64,000 bases of DNA, taken from NCBI RefSeq assembly GCF_000758725.1, contig NZ_CP009428.1, forward strand, positions 1,178,001-1,242,000, given 5' to 3'. Every line of letters begins with the position of its first letter. The stretch's first letter is position 1. The notes under the pieces were generated by a model. The model was not told the DNA's origin. It did no database searches and saw nothing but the letters and a program-made list of their open reading frames with translations. Both the position numbers and the translations under genes were made by a program. Below, piece after piece: positions 35,705-44,246 of the stretch. This DNA comes from Paenibacillus odorifer (GTDB lineage: Bacteria; Bacillota; Bacilli; Paenibacillales; Paenibacillaceae).

Positions 35705-36673
35705 ATGAAATTAGGCGTATTTGATCCTGTATTTGGAAGCTTGAGTCTTGACGAGATGTTAGATAAAATCGCCGCCGCAGGTTTGAATGCGGTAGAAATC
35801 GGCTCGGGTGGTAATCCCGGTAATGCTCACTGTCCGACAGATGAGCTGCTTGCCAGCGAGTCAGCACGTCAAGAATATTTGGAAAAGTTCACGAAACGTG
35901 GCATTATGATCAGTGCCTTCAGTTGCCATAATAACCCGATTTCACCAGATAAAGAAGAAGCCCGCGCTGGGGATGAAATTCTCCGTAAATCGATCAAGCT
36001 GGCTTCACTCATGGGTGTTAAGGTCGTGAACACCTTTTCGGGAACGGCTGGGGACAGCGATGAGGCAAAAGCACCGAACTGGCCAGTCACGCCTTGGCCT
36101 ACCGTGTACAGCGACATCAAAACCTGGCAGTGGGAACATAAGCTGATCCCTTACTGGAAGGAAATCGGCAAGCTGGCCGAGGAGCATGGCGTTAAGATCG
36201 GCATCGAGCTGCATGGCGGCTTCCTGTGCCACACCCCTTATACGATTTTGAAGCTTAGAGAAGCAACCTGCGATGCTATCGGAGCCAATCTGGATCCGAG
36301 CCATCTGTGGTGGCAAGGTATTGATCCTGTAGGTGCTATTAAGATTCTCGGTAAAGCTGGCGCGATTCACCATTTCCATGCCAAGGATACTTACTTGGAT
36401 CAGGACAACATCAATATGTATGGTTTGACCGATATGCAACCTTATGGCGATGTGCAGACCCGCGCATGGACCTTCCGCTCCGTTGGTTGTGGGCACAGCA
36501 TATCTGAGTGGTCAGATATCATGAGCGCGCTGCGCACTTACGGTTATGATTACGTGGTGAGCATCGAGCATGAAGACCCTCTTATGACGGTTGACGAAGG
36601 CTTCCAACGTGCAGTAACCAATTTGCAATCCATTCTTATTCATGACCAACCTCAGGGTATGTGGTGGGTGTAA
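35705..36673 (+). CDS. Sugar phosphate isomerase/epimerase family protein
   Basis: This 322-residue TIM-barrel protein of the xylose-isomerase-like (AP endonuclease 2) family has metal-ligand segments GIELHGGFLCHTPYT, ANLDPSHLWWQGID, IHHFHAKDTYL and VVSIEHEDPLM. Its ATG follows the ThuA-like stop directly. It likely isomerises or epimerises the keto-sugar made by the Gfo/Idh enzyme. It is the last gene of the operon and is followed by a strong terminator. Confidence 0.9.
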   Translation: MKLGVFDPVFGSLSLDEMLDKIAAAGLNAVEIGSGGNPGNAHCPTDELLASESARQEYLEKFTKRGIMISAFSCHNNPISPDKEEARAGDEILRKSIKLASLMGVKVVNTFSGTAGDSDEAKAPNWPVTPWPTVYSDIKTWQWEHKLIPYWKEIGKLAEEHGVKIGIELHGGFLCHTPYTILKLREATCDAIGANLDPSHLWWQGIDPVGAIKILGKAGAIHHFHAKDTYLDQDNINMYGLTDMQPYGDVQTRAWTFRSVGCGHSISEWSDIMSALRTYGYDYVVSIEHEDPLMTVDEGFQRAVTNLQSILIHDQPQGMWWV

Positions 36674-36684
36674 GGTCAATTTAG

Positions 36685-36724
36685 AAAGCCTTGATTCTCT
36701 ATTAAGAGAATCAAGGCTTTTTCT
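36685..36724 (+). terminator. Intrinsic terminator of the AraC operon
   Basis: AAAGCCTTGATTCTCT and its complement around a four-base loop are followed by TTTTTC, 12 bases after the epimerase stop. Confidence 0.9.
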
Positions 36725-36902
36725 GTGTGTAGTGGGGGTGGAGGGGAAAACGGAAGAGCGGAAGGGAGTAGAAATGAGCTGGCAAAGAGATAGGGAGGAG
36801 GTAGAGACGAGTAGGAGCTAATAAGAAACGAACTAGAAACTAACCCAGAAATGTACTGGGAACGAACTAGTAACTAAACCAGAAATGAAACAAGAAACGA
36901 AC

Positions 36903-36983
36903 GAAAAACCAACTAAAAACCAACTAAAAACCAACTAAAAACCAACTAAAAACGAACTAAAAACGAACTAACTAACTAACTAC
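36903..36983. repeat. 11-bp tandem repeat (AAAAACCAACT)
   Basis: About seven AAAAACCAACT / AAAAACGAACT units, preceded by more diverged copies from about 36838, end in an ACTAACTA run. They open a 1.3-kb stretch without genes. Confidence 0.8.
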
Positions 36984-37004
36984 CAATCAAAAATGAACTA
37001 GTTT

Positions 37005-37217
37005 GCTAACGGACTCAAATGCAGCTATTCGCGTGTTTTAGGTCTTTTTGAGCGAGTTTCGGACCCGAGAGACCTTATTGGTCGTGAAAAGCAAGGGATT
37101 CGAGGTGTTTAGAGCAAATAACTGCGCTGGAGTCCGATAGCATCTCAAAACAGCGGATTTGTTGCAAATAGGGTCTCTGGAGTCCGCAACTAATGTGCTT
37201 ATGCGCTAGCTGATCTT
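37005..37217. repeat. GGACTC/GAGTCC intergenic element, copy 1
   Basis: This 213-bp element begins GCTAACGGACTCAAATGC and ends CTAGCTGATCTT. It contains GGACTC at the left and two GAGTCCG sites at the right in opposite orientation. It is repeated at 37649-37911 with about 85-90 per cent identity by eye. Confidence 0.85.
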
Positions 37218-37320
37218 CGATGGTAAAACCGTAGTTAGTTTGGGGGCTGGTGCGTTGAGCTTCGGTAGAATGGGATACGGGTAAATGTGCAGCGCAGTTA
37301 GTCTGGGACTGGAGCGGAGC

Positions 37321-37430
37321 GTGGTGGAGATGTGTTGGAGATGTGGTAGAGAAGTGGTGGAGATGTGGTGGAGAAGTGGTGGAGATGTGGTGGAGAAGTG
37401 GTGGAGATGTGGTGGAAAAATGGTGGAGTT
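37321..37430. repeat. 11-bp tandem repeat (GTGGTGGAGAT)
   Basis: Ten units alternate between ATGTGGTGGAG and AAGTGGTGGAG, giving a 22-bp super-repeat. They lie between the two GGACTC elements. A 101-codon minus-strand frame across this and the next array reads as HHFSTTSPPLLH-type repeats and is not a credible gene. Confidence 0.85.
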
Positions 37431-37502
37431 TTGGTGCAGATGTGGTAGGTAACTGTGCTAACGGTAACGGGCAAATGAGCGGACGCAGTAATGAACGCAG
37501 TA

Positions 37503-37628
37503 ATGTATGAGACGTAGGGCGGAAATGTATGAGACATAGGGCAGAAGTGTATGAGATGTAGGGCAGTAATGTATGAGACGTAGGGCAGTAATGTATGAGA
37601 CATAGGGTAGAAATGATAGAGACATAGG
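37503..37628. repeat. 22-bp tandem repeat (ATGTATGAGACGTAGGGCAG)
   Basis: Five to six units of about 22 bases vary at GACGTA/GACATA and GCAGTA/GCGGAA. They lie directly before the second GGACTC element. Confidence 0.85.
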
Positions 37629-37648
37629 AAAGAACAAGGTAGAACTGT

Positions 37649-37911
37649 GCTAAAGGACTCAGATGCAGCTATTCGCGTGTTTTAGGGTTTTTTGAGCGAG
37701 TTTCGGACCCGAGAGACACTATTGGTCGTGAAGAGCAAGGAATTCGAGGGTATTTGAGCAAATAACTGCGCTGGAGTCCGATAGCATCTCAAAACAGCGA
37801 AATAGATGCAAATAGGGTCTCTGGAGTCCGATAGCATCCCAAAACAGCGAAAAAGTTGCAAATAGGGTCTCTGGAGTCCGCAACTTATGTGTTTATGCGT
37901 TAGCTGATCTT
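37649..37911. repeat. GGACTC/GAGTCC intergenic element, copy 2
   Basis: This is a 263-bp copy of the element at 37005-37217. It is 50 bp longer because the internal segment from GTCCGATAGCAT through AGGGTCTCTGGA is duplicated in tandem, giving three GAGTCC sites instead of two. Confidence 0.85.
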
Positions 37912-38068
37912 TGCGTATCCAAAGGTCGGCTTTTTGTCGTGCATTCACTGGTTACAGTATTGCAATCTCTGCGTCAAGCGGGAGGGGACGAGTTGAAAAG
38001 AATAGGTACAGGCTGGTACGCAACATATTTGAAATGATTTCGTCTTTATATAACGGAGGTGGAGCAAG

Positions 38069-38980
38069 ATGAATTTATGCTTTTCGGGAGGCCGGTTTCA
38101 AACTTTTTTACAGCGGAACATTAAACTGATGCTTGTATTTGGGCTTTTGTTCGCTGCTTGCTTTACAGGAGTTGGAAGGGTGGAAGCTGCTGGCTCAGAT
38201 CTGATCATCGTGAACAAAAAAACAAACAAACTCGCGTATTTCAGTGACGGCAAGCTGGTGAAGACTTTTCCGGTTGCCACAGGGAAGTCGAAGGAACTGA
38301 CGCCAGAAGGTAGCTTCAAAATGGTGGTTAAAGTAAAAAACAGACCCTACTACAAAGAGAAAATTCCCGGTGGGGATCCGGCCAATCCGCTTGGCGACCG
38401 CTGGCTGGGGCTGGAAGTGAACGGGACCTATGGCACGACGTATGCGATTCACGGCAATAATAATGAGTCATCGATAGGGAAGTATGTTAGCGCTGGTTGT
38501 ATTCGAATGCATAATGATGATATTCATTGGCTGTATCCAAAAGTAGCCAAGAATACTCGAGTTATCATTACAACGAGCACACTGGCTATGGAGAATATTG
38601 CAACTAAAAACGGGTATTCTGTAGGAAGCAATAAGTTTGCGGGGACTTTTGAGATCAATGGGACGACAACAAAGCTGAAGGATCCTTTTATATTGGAAAA
38701 TTCCCGTGTGTTTGTTCCGCTGAGAGAATCCGTGGCCTTACTGGGTGGAACTTTGCAGAGTGAAGCGGGGACAGGTGCACTGCTAATTACGATCGGCAAT
38801 CGTACGGTGACACATAAGCCATTATCCAATAAGGCTATTGTGAATGGAAAATCCATTACGATTTTACCGTCACGCAATGAAAATAACCGATTACTAATTC
38901 CGCTGAGTATCTTGCCTGATTTATTTGCTGTTCAGGTGCAGTGGAATGCGCAGACTCAGGTGGTAAAGATTAAGTTATAA
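38069..38980 (+). CDS. L,D-transpeptidase with C-terminal stalk domain
   Basis: This 303-residue secreted protein has a signal peptide (about residues 15-40, ending VEAAGS) and a YkuD catalytic domain at about 45-170. The active-site region contains YAIHGNN, then SAGCIRMHNDDIHWL, whose cysteine should be the nucleophile. A copper-amine-oxidase-like stalk domain at about 195-303 (NSRVFVPLRESVALLGG) may bind the wall. It should make 3-3 cross-links or attach proteins to peptidoglycan. GGAGGTGGAGC precedes ATG 38069. It is monocistronic, with the ABC-F leader downstream. Confidence 0.9.
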   Translation: MNLCFSGGRFQTFLQRNIKLMLVFGLLFAACFTGVGRVEAAGSDLIIVNKKTNKLAYFSDGKLVKTFPVATGKSKELTPEGSFKMVVKVKNRPYYKEKIPGGDPANPLGDRWLGLEVNGTYGTTYAIHGNNNESSIGKYVSAGCIRMHNDDIHWLYPKVAKNTRVIITTSTLAMENIATKNGYSVGSNKFAGTFEINGTTTKLKDPFILENSRVFVPLRESVALLGGTLQSEAGTGALLITIGNRTVTHKPLSNKAIVNGKSITILPSRNENNRLLIPLSILPDLFAVQVQWNAQTQVVKIKL

Positions 38981-39067
38981 TTGTTCTTGACCTTTTATTT
39001 CTGATTTAAATTGTTATATACTGTACTTATTCTAAAAATACGGACAATTACGGAGGGCCACCGACTG

Positions 39068-39332
39068 ATGAATAACTAACACGTTTCCTGAAACAGACCA
39101 TAAAGTTTGTGAAGTGCATATGCACAAGTCACGGAGCACCCGCGCAGGGTGATAACGGTCAGGGATACGTGTGTCGGTCGGGGGCCTTACGATGCTTTTA
39201 TATGGATAGTTCTATCTATTGTGTTGGTTTACTCTGCATCCAGCAGGTGATCACGGCCGTAGTCTATCCATGTCTGGGCACATTCCCCCTTCATACGCTA
39301 TTCGACCGCAGACCGCTGGCTGCGGTTTTTTA
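39068..39332 (+). promoter_or_regulatory. Attenuator-like leader of the ABC-F gene
   Basis: Upstream of the ABC-F gene lies a leader of about 300 bases. GGAGGG precedes a three-codon open frame ATG-AAT-AAC-TAA at 39068-39079. A hairpin CCGCAG / CTGCGG at 39306-39325 followed by TTTTTT looks like an intrinsic terminator only 28 bases before the coding start. Two upstream CGGTC segments (39156-39160 and 39175-39179) could pair with the two GACCG segments in the terminator's left arm to form an antiterminator. ARE ABC-F genes such as vmlR and lmo0919 are controlled this way by antibiotic-stalled ribosomes; the parallel here is inference. Confidence 0.6.
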
Positions 39333-39359
39333 TTTGCAATGAAATCGGAGGAATGAAAG

Positions 39360-41210
39360 ATGACTGTAATTAAAGCGAAGAATTTACGTAAGGAATGGAA
39401 CGGGATCCCTTTATTTAAGGAGGTATCCTTTGAGATAGCAGAAGGAGAGCGCGTGCTTTTATTTGGACGAAATGGGATTGGCAAAACCACACTGCTTAAG
39501 GGGCTGATCGGTCGGCTTACTTTTGAAGAGGGAAGTATCTATCATGGCCTGTCATCTGAAGAATGGGGTGTGCTCGATCAACAGCTTGAGGTACCAGGGG
39601 AAGTAACCGCATTGGACTACGTTCTTTCAGGGTCAGCGCAGCTGCCTGAATTAAAACGCCAGCTGGAAGCCCTCAGTCAGAGATTGCAGGAGCAGAAAGC
39701 TGATAACGAAGCTGAGTTGGCTGAATATGCAGAGGTGTACGATCGTTACTTGCAGCTTGATGGATATGGCTGGGAGGTCAAAGCGGAAAAAAGTCTAAAG
39801 CAGCTCAAGCTTGAACATGCAGTCTGGGAATTGCCATACGCCTCACTTAGTGGAGGGCAAAAGACACGGGTGCAATTAGCAGCATTATTAGCCCGGCAGC
39901 CCAAGCTATTGATTCTGGATGAACCGACCAATCACATAGATGGAGAAACGATGGAGTGGTTGGAGCATTGGGTGTGCAACTACCCTGGAACCGTGTTTTA
40001 TGTATCACATGATCGAACATTTATTGATCGAACTGCGACGTCTGTGCTGGAGCTTAGTCCAGAGGGATGCCGGCGTTATTCGGGTGGATATACACAGTAC
40101 CGGGAGCAGAAGACTATAGAGCTGAGGACATTGGAGGGACAATATAAAAAGCAGGAGCAGGAAAAGGAGAAGCTGCTGGAGAGCATTAGGCGGTATGCAG
40201 AATGGTTCCAGCAAGCGCATCGTGCTGCCGGACAAAACGATTTCCTGCGTTCGAAATCCAAGAAAAATGTGTCTCGTTTTCATGCCAAGGAAGCTGCGCT
40301 GGAACGGTTAAATAAGAACCGTGTAGAATTGCCCCGCGAGACTGGCAAGCTGAAGATGAAGCTGGAAAGCGAAGAGTTTCTGGCAGATTCTTTACTGACA
40401 CTCCGTGAGATAGAGTTTGCCTATAAGGGGAGTGCGCCTTTTCTTAGGAATTTCAGCTTGTCGCTAAACCGGGGAGACCGATTGTCTATTCTGGGTCCTA
40501 ATGGTGTTGGAAAGTCTACGCTGCTGAAATTAATTGCAGGGATCAATAAGCCTACACAAGGTGAAGTACGGCTGCATCCACGGACGACAATCGGTTATTT
40601 TGCACAAGAGCTAGATAACTTAGAGATGAACTCTACGATTCTGGATAGCTTGCTTGAACTGCCGGGAATGACCCAGACGGAGGCGCGGACAATTCTGGGT
40701 TGCTTTTTATTTACGCGGGACGATGTATTTAAACGGATTGGGGATTTGAGTCTGGGGGAGAAATGCCGTGTGGCTTTCCTCAAGTTGTATTTTGGAAAAG
40801 CGAATTTATTGGTCTTAGATGAACCCACTAATTATCTGGACATTGACACTAGGGAACGTGTAGAAGAGGCACTGATGGTGTATCCCGGTGGACTAGTGAT
40901 GGTCTCTCATGACCGTTATCTTCACTCTAAAGTGGCTAATCGCTTGGTGATATTAGAGCCGTCTCAGGCACCAAAGTTTTTTCAAGGAACGTATGCTGAA
41001 TACTTCGCAAAAGACAGAACCCGTCTGCTTACTGGTATAGAACAGGCTCGGGAGGATGACCTTGCCCTTCTGCAGCTGCGTCTGAATCAGTTGATTCAGA
41101 GTAGCAGTGTGGATTCTGAGGCGGAAAATGCAGCGCTAGTGGCAGAAATCGTTAATTTGCAGCGACAAATACAGGAACTAAGGGGCGAGGGGAAACCCGC
41201 ATCCTCCTAA
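39360..41210 (+). CDS. ABC-F ATPase, probable ribosome protection protein
   Basis: This 616-residue soluble protein has two ABC domains and no membrane helix. Walker A motifs are GRNGIGKTT and GPNGVGKST, signatures LSGGQKTR and LSLGEKCR, and Walker B motifs LLILDEPTNHID and LLVLDEPTNYLD. The interdomain linker (about residues 255-330; RYAEWFQQAHRAAGQ, KSKKNVSRFHAKEAAL) matches the P-site tRNA interaction motif that antibiotic-resistance ABC-F proteins insert into the ribosome. A C-terminal coiled coil follows. The attenuator-like leader supports an antibiotic-inducible role. A housekeeping ABC-F function cannot be excluded. Confidence 0.88.
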   Translation: MTVIKAKNLRKEWNGIPLFKEVSFEIAEGERVLLFGRNGIGKTTLLKGLIGRLTFEEGSIYHGLSSEEWGVLDQQLEVPGEVTALDYVLSGSAQLPELKRQLEALSQRLQEQKADNEAELAEYAEVYDRYLQLDGYGWEVKAEKSLKQLKLEHAVWELPYASLSGGQKTRVQLAALLARQPKLLILDEPTNHIDGETMEWLEHWVCNYPGTVFYVSHDRTFIDRTATSVLELSPEGCRRYSGGYTQYREQKTIELRTLEGQYKKQEQEKEKLLESIRRYAEWFQQAHRAAGQNDFLRSKSKKNVSRFHAKEAALERLNKNRVELPRETGKLKMKLESEEFLADSLLTLREIEFAYKGSAPFLRNFSLSLNRGDRLSILGPNGVGKSTLLKLIAGINKPTQGEVRLHPRTTIGYFAQELDNLEMNSTILDSLLELPGMTQTEARTILGCFLFTRDDVFKRIGDLSLGEKCRVAFLKLYFGKANLLVLDEPTNYLDIDTRERVEEALMVYPGGLVMVSHDRYLHSKVANRLVILEPSQAPKFFQGTYAEYFAKDRTRLLTGIEQAREDDLALLQLRLNQLIQSSSVDSEAENAALVAEIVNLQRQIQELRGEGKPASS

Positions 41211-41219
41211 GCTGATAAA

Positions 41220-41269
41220 AAACACAACCTTGCTCAGGATGAATTTATCTTGAACAGGTTGTGTTTTTA
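41220..41269 (+). terminator. Intrinsic terminator of the ABC-F gene
   Basis: AACACAACCT... and AGGTTGTGTT form a long stem around a loop, followed by TTTTTA, shortly after the ABC-F stop. Confidence 0.85.
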
Positions 41270-41344
41270 GATAGGAGACGTAAGGTGTAAGGTGTATAAT
41301 TTGGAGGAATGTGGATTTTTTGGCGATAAAGAAACCTTGAGAGG

Positions 41345-41656
41345 ATGGTTGCAGAATTGCTGAAATTGGGCTCTTTTATATTGGAATTACTTCGATTATG
41401 TATATTGCTTGTGCTGACTTTATTAGTTTTGGGTTGGGCAGAAAGATTGATCTATCAATTGATATTTGGTCAGCCCGTGTATAACTGGAGTATGGGATTC
41501 GGGAATTTATTGTTATTTTTTATGCTGTACCGGAATCATTTTCAGTTTAAAGGCTGGTATAAATCAGAGAAGAACCAAAAGCTAACGCTCCTCACCACAA
41601 GAATAATCACCGTAATTTCCATAGGACTAATAATCCTGCCGCTAGGGCTGAGCTGA
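41345..41656 (+). CDS. Small membrane protein of unknown function
   Basis: This 103-residue protein has two to three hydrophobic helices (residues about 8-32, 48-62 and 80-101) and a short basic loop. I do not recognise a family. The ATG has GAGAGG touching it and no well-spaced site, so the start is uncertain. It lies five bases before a P-loop kinase gene in the same direction, suggesting co-transcription with that and with the RDD gene. Confidence 0.6.
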   Translation: MVAELLKLGSFILELLRLCILLVLTLLVLGWAERLIYQLIFGQPVYNWSMGFGNLLLFFMLYRNHFQFKGWYKSEKNQKLTLLTTRIITVISIGLIILPLGLS

Positions 41657-41660
41657 GCTT

Positions 41661-42188
41661 ATGAAGATTAGGATCATAGGTGCTTGCGGCAGCGGCAAAT
41701 CCTATATTGCCCGGGAGTTATCTAGAAAATATGGTGTAGAGTATTACGAGACAGACAACTTGGTATGGGACAGAAGTGCCGAGAATTTGCGTTTTTCAGT
41801 TGAAGCAAGGGATGCTCAGTTGGAAGAAATCCTTGATAAACCCTCATGGATTCTGGAAGGTGCACATTATAAATGGGGACAAGAGAGTTTTAAAGCTGCT
41901 GACTTAATCGTTATTTTGAACCCTAATAAAGTGATCAGGGATTTGAGAGTGTTTACAAGGTATATAAAAACAAGACTGGGTTTAGAGCAAGCGAATTACA
42001 AGCAGTCATTTAAGAATCTGTATGTGATGATTTTTGAATGGAACCGTGGATATGATCAGGAGGCCGCACATAGGATTATAGAGTTAACGGATACTCTGTC
42101 TGATAAACGGGTAATTGTTAAAAATAACAAAGAGCTGGAGCCCATTATCCAAGAGCATCTGAGGAAGGGATTGTTAAATAGGGATTGA
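41661..42188 (+). CDS. P-loop kinase-like protein (DNA topology modulation/FlaR-like)
   Basis: This 175-residue protein has an N-terminal Walker A (IIGACGSGKSYIA), an ETDNLVWD acidic segment, WILEGAHYKWGQES and a C-terminal adenylate-kinase-like lid and helix region. It resembles the small AAA/adenylate-kinase-like family often annotated as 'topology modulation protein' or FlaR, whose function is unclear. Its start lies four bases after the small membrane protein's stop, suggesting coupling. Confidence 0.78.
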   Translation: MKIRIIGACGSGKSYIARELSRKYGVEYYETDNLVWDRSAENLRFSVEARDAQLEEILDKPSWILEGAHYKWGQESFKAADLIVILNPNKVIRDLRVFTRYIKTRLGLEQANYKQSFKNLYVMIFEWNRGYDQEAAHRIIELTDTLSDKRVIVKNNKELEPIIQEHLRKGLLNRD

Positions 42189-42223
42189 GCGACAAAGTAA
42201 ACGATAGAGAGAGGAGTGCTTGC

Positions 42224-42763
42224 ATGGATAACATTCTACCCGAGCATTTGGATCAGGAGAATTTCATAGGGTTTTGGAAAAGAGTGCTGGCTTCCATTCT
42301 TGATTTCTTGGTCATTGGAATACCTGGGGTTATCGTATACTGGATACTCAATTCATTAGCTGTTTCATTACACTCGGAGATACCTATTATCCTGGAGTAC
42401 ATTTTGTTTATCGCATTTGATATCTTTATGATCGTTAGATTTGGCGGAACCCCTGGGAAGCTGATTTTAAAAATAAAAATTGTCAATGAACACGGGAATT
42501 ACCCAACAGTGAAGGAAGCTCTGATTCGAAATGTTTTCCGAATGATTAGTATGATTCTTTCAATGGTAATTGCGGTCAGCAGCTATGACTTTACCGTTAT
42601 TTCCGCCAAATTATCCTTATGGTCGGATTTGGCTTTTGACCTCACTCAAATCTTGGGTCCAATCATGCTGGTGGATTACCTGTTGGTTGGATTCCATCCC
42701 CGTAAACGTGCGATTCACGATTTGCTGGCTGGCACTTATGTTGTTGATAAATCCGCAATTTGA
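42224..42763 (+). CDS. RDD-family membrane protein
   Basis: This 179-residue protein has four apparent membrane helices. The RDD family is recognised by the Arg-Asp pair pattern (FWKRVLASILDFLVI; the R is followed by an aspartate in the first helix) and FGGTPGKLILKIKIV. I start at ATG 42224 (MDNILPEHLDQ) with AGAGAGGAG upstream; the frame opens slightly earlier. RDD proteins are loosely linked to ion transport or stress. It ends the small operon that begins at 41345. Confidence 0.85.
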   Translation: MDNILPEHLDQENFIGFWKRVLASILDFLVIGIPGVIVYWILNSLAVSLHSEIPIILEYILFIAFDIFMIVRFGGTPGKLILKIKIVNEHGNYPTVKEALIRNVFRMISMILSMVIAVSSYDFTVISAKLSLWSDLAFDLTQILGPIMLVDYLLVGFHPRKRAIHDLLAGTYVVDKSAI

Positions 42764-42793
42764 AGAATGCTTTTCACCAAGCATTCTTTTTTT
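42763..42793 (+). terminator. Intrinsic terminator of the RDD gene
   Basis: AAGAATGCTT, loop TTCACC, AAGCATTCTT and seven T residues directly follow the RDD stop codon. Confidence 0.92.
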
Positions 42794-42802
42794 AAATATT
42801 AG

Positions 42803-42837
42803 GTATTTTACTATTAAATATTTTAGTGTTAAAATAC
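42803..42837. promoter_or_regulatory. Candidate MarR operator/promoter dyad
   Basis: GTATTTTA at 42803-42810 and TAAAATAC at 42830-42837 are perfect inverted arms. They flank an AT-rich core containing TATTAAATATTTTAGTG, about 45 bases before the MarR-type start. An autoregulatory site is the likely reading. Confidence 0.45.
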
Positions 42838-42880
42838 TTTTATAAGCAGCCGATCATCATGAATGTCAAAGGAGAACCTC

Positions 42881-43315
42881 TTGGAAAATCCAGATATTTT
42901 TAAGCTAATACATGCAGTTGAATTATTTACGAATGAAGTTATTGTTCGATGGATGAACGCATTTGATCACAATATTGGGATATCTCCAGTTCTAGTCTTG
43001 GGTGAATTGAATAAAAAAGGCCCCTTGAAGCAGACTATTTTGGCTAAGAGACTAGGATATACGCCGGGAGCAATGACAAACATTGCTAATCGACTAATTA
43101 AGCAGGGGATGGCCGAGCGAAAATATAACGAAGATGATCGACGGAATGTACTTCTATCTATCACGGACAAAGGAAAAGACGTTCTGAAGGAAGCACAGCT
43201 TAAGGGACAGGAGCTAAGAGCTGAAATGTTCCAAAAGCTCAATGAGGAGGAACTGCAGCAATTCTTGAAAATCTATGAGAAGTTGTTAATGAGCTTTGAT
43301 AGCTCTGAAACATAA
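42881..43315 (+). CDS. MarR-family regulator
   Basis: This protein of about 144 residues has the MarR winged helix (LKQTILAKRLGYTPGAMTNI, then the wing DDRRNVLLSITDKG). I start at TTG 42881, six bases after AAAGGAG; ATG 42863 lies before that site and has none of its own. A short-chain dehydrogenase gene begins 46 bases downstream and is the probable regulated target. An AT-rich dyad upstream could be its own operator. Ligand unknown. Confidence 0.85.
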   Translation: MENPDIFKLIHAVELFTNEVIVRWMNAFDHNIGISPVLVLGELNKKGPLKQTILAKRLGYTPGAMTNIANRLIKQGMAERKYNEDDRRNVLLSITDKGKDVLKEAQLKGQELRAEMFQKLNEEELQQFLKIYEKLLMSFDSSET

Positions 43316-43361
43316 ACCAAGTCATCTTAGAAGCACAATAACATTATAAAGGGGTATGAAC

Positions 43362-44171
43362 ATGGGAAGAGTTCAAGGTAAAGTTGCATTAGTAACTGGA
43401 GGCGCTTCAGGTATTGGCTTATCAGCTGCCACTCTATTAGCTAGAGAAGGAGCAAAGGTTGTCATTGCCGATTTTAATGTGGAAGCAGCCAAAGAAGCAG
43501 CATCTAAGATTAAATGTGAAGGCGGAGAAGCTGAAGGTCTTTTCTTAGATGCCTCCCAAGCGGATTCGATCAAGGAAGCTGTTGATTTCACAGTTGCTCA
43601 GTATGGCACCATCACAATATTGTTTAATAATGTAGGTCTAACTAATCTGCAAAAAGACCTTGATGTGGTCAATATAGATTTGGAAGAATGGGATCGCCTG
43701 ATGAACGTGAATACTAAAAGTGTTCTGTTAGGCAGCCGTTTTGCTATTCCTCATATGATTAAAGCGGGCGGAGGGTCGATCATTAACACGGCTTCGATGT
43801 CAGCATTCGCTGGGGATTCATTGCGTACTGCTTATGGCTCCTCTAAGGCAGCGGTTGTGAACCTTACTCGATACATTGCTACACAATATGGTAAAGACAA
43901 AATCCGTTGTAACGGCGTGGCACCAGGGCTGATCCTGACACCTGCGGCAGCAAGAAATATGCCGCCAGCTGTATTGGATATTTTTCAAAAATTCAACGCC
44001 CTACCTTATCACGGTGAAGCCGATGATATCGGCAATACGGTTTTGTTCCTGGCATCGGATGAATCCAAATTCATCACAGGCCAAACGATTGAAGTAGAGG
44101 GTGGTCATTATATGTCTAACCCAAGTATCACGGATTTCCAGAATTACATGATGGAAGCTAAATCTAAATAA
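43362..44171 (+). CDS. Short-chain dehydrogenase/reductase
   Basis: This 269-residue classical SDR has the cofactor motif TGGASGIGLS, the NNVG structural motif, catalytic SMSAFAGDSLRTAYGSSK (Ser, Tyr-x3-Lys) and the C-terminal GQTIEVEGGHYMS. I choose ATG 43362 (MGRVQGKVAL), seven bases after AAAGGGG; the earlier ATG is too close to the site. DFN after the second strand suggests preference for NAD(H). Linked to a MarR regulator, it may respond to a hydrophobic or phenolic substrate, but this is not shown. Confidence 0.9.
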   Translation: MGRVQGKVALVTGGASGIGLSAATLLAREGAKVVIADFNVEAAKEAASKIKCEGGEAEGLFLDASQADSIKEAVDFTVAQYGTITILFNNVGLTNLQKDLDVVNIDLEEWDRLMNVNTKSVLLGSRFAIPHMIKAGGGSIINTASMSAFAGDSLRTAYGSSKAAVVNLTRYIATQYGKDKIRCNGVAPGLILTPAAARNMPPAVLDIFQKFNALPYHGEADDIGNTVLFLASDESKFITGQTIEVEGGHYMSNPSITDFQNYMMEAKSK

Positions 44172-44187
44172 AAGATTATGTGTAATT

Positions 44188-44235
44188 AAAAATCCGGTCC
44201 ATGCTCGAATTTATCGAGCGGGACCGGATTTTGGT
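44188..44235. terminator. Bidirectional intrinsic terminator
   Basis: AAAATCCGGTCC... and ...GGACCGGATTTT form a long stem with an inner CTCGA/TCGAG helix. It sits between the converging SDR gene and the large TPR gene. Confidence 0.92.
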
Positions 44236-44246
44236 ATTTTAATGAA

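Noticed and set aside
37298..37603. 101-codon minus-strand frame with TTSPP-like repeats
   Set aside because: It follows the 11-bp and 22-bp arrays in frame, with no conserved fold or start context.
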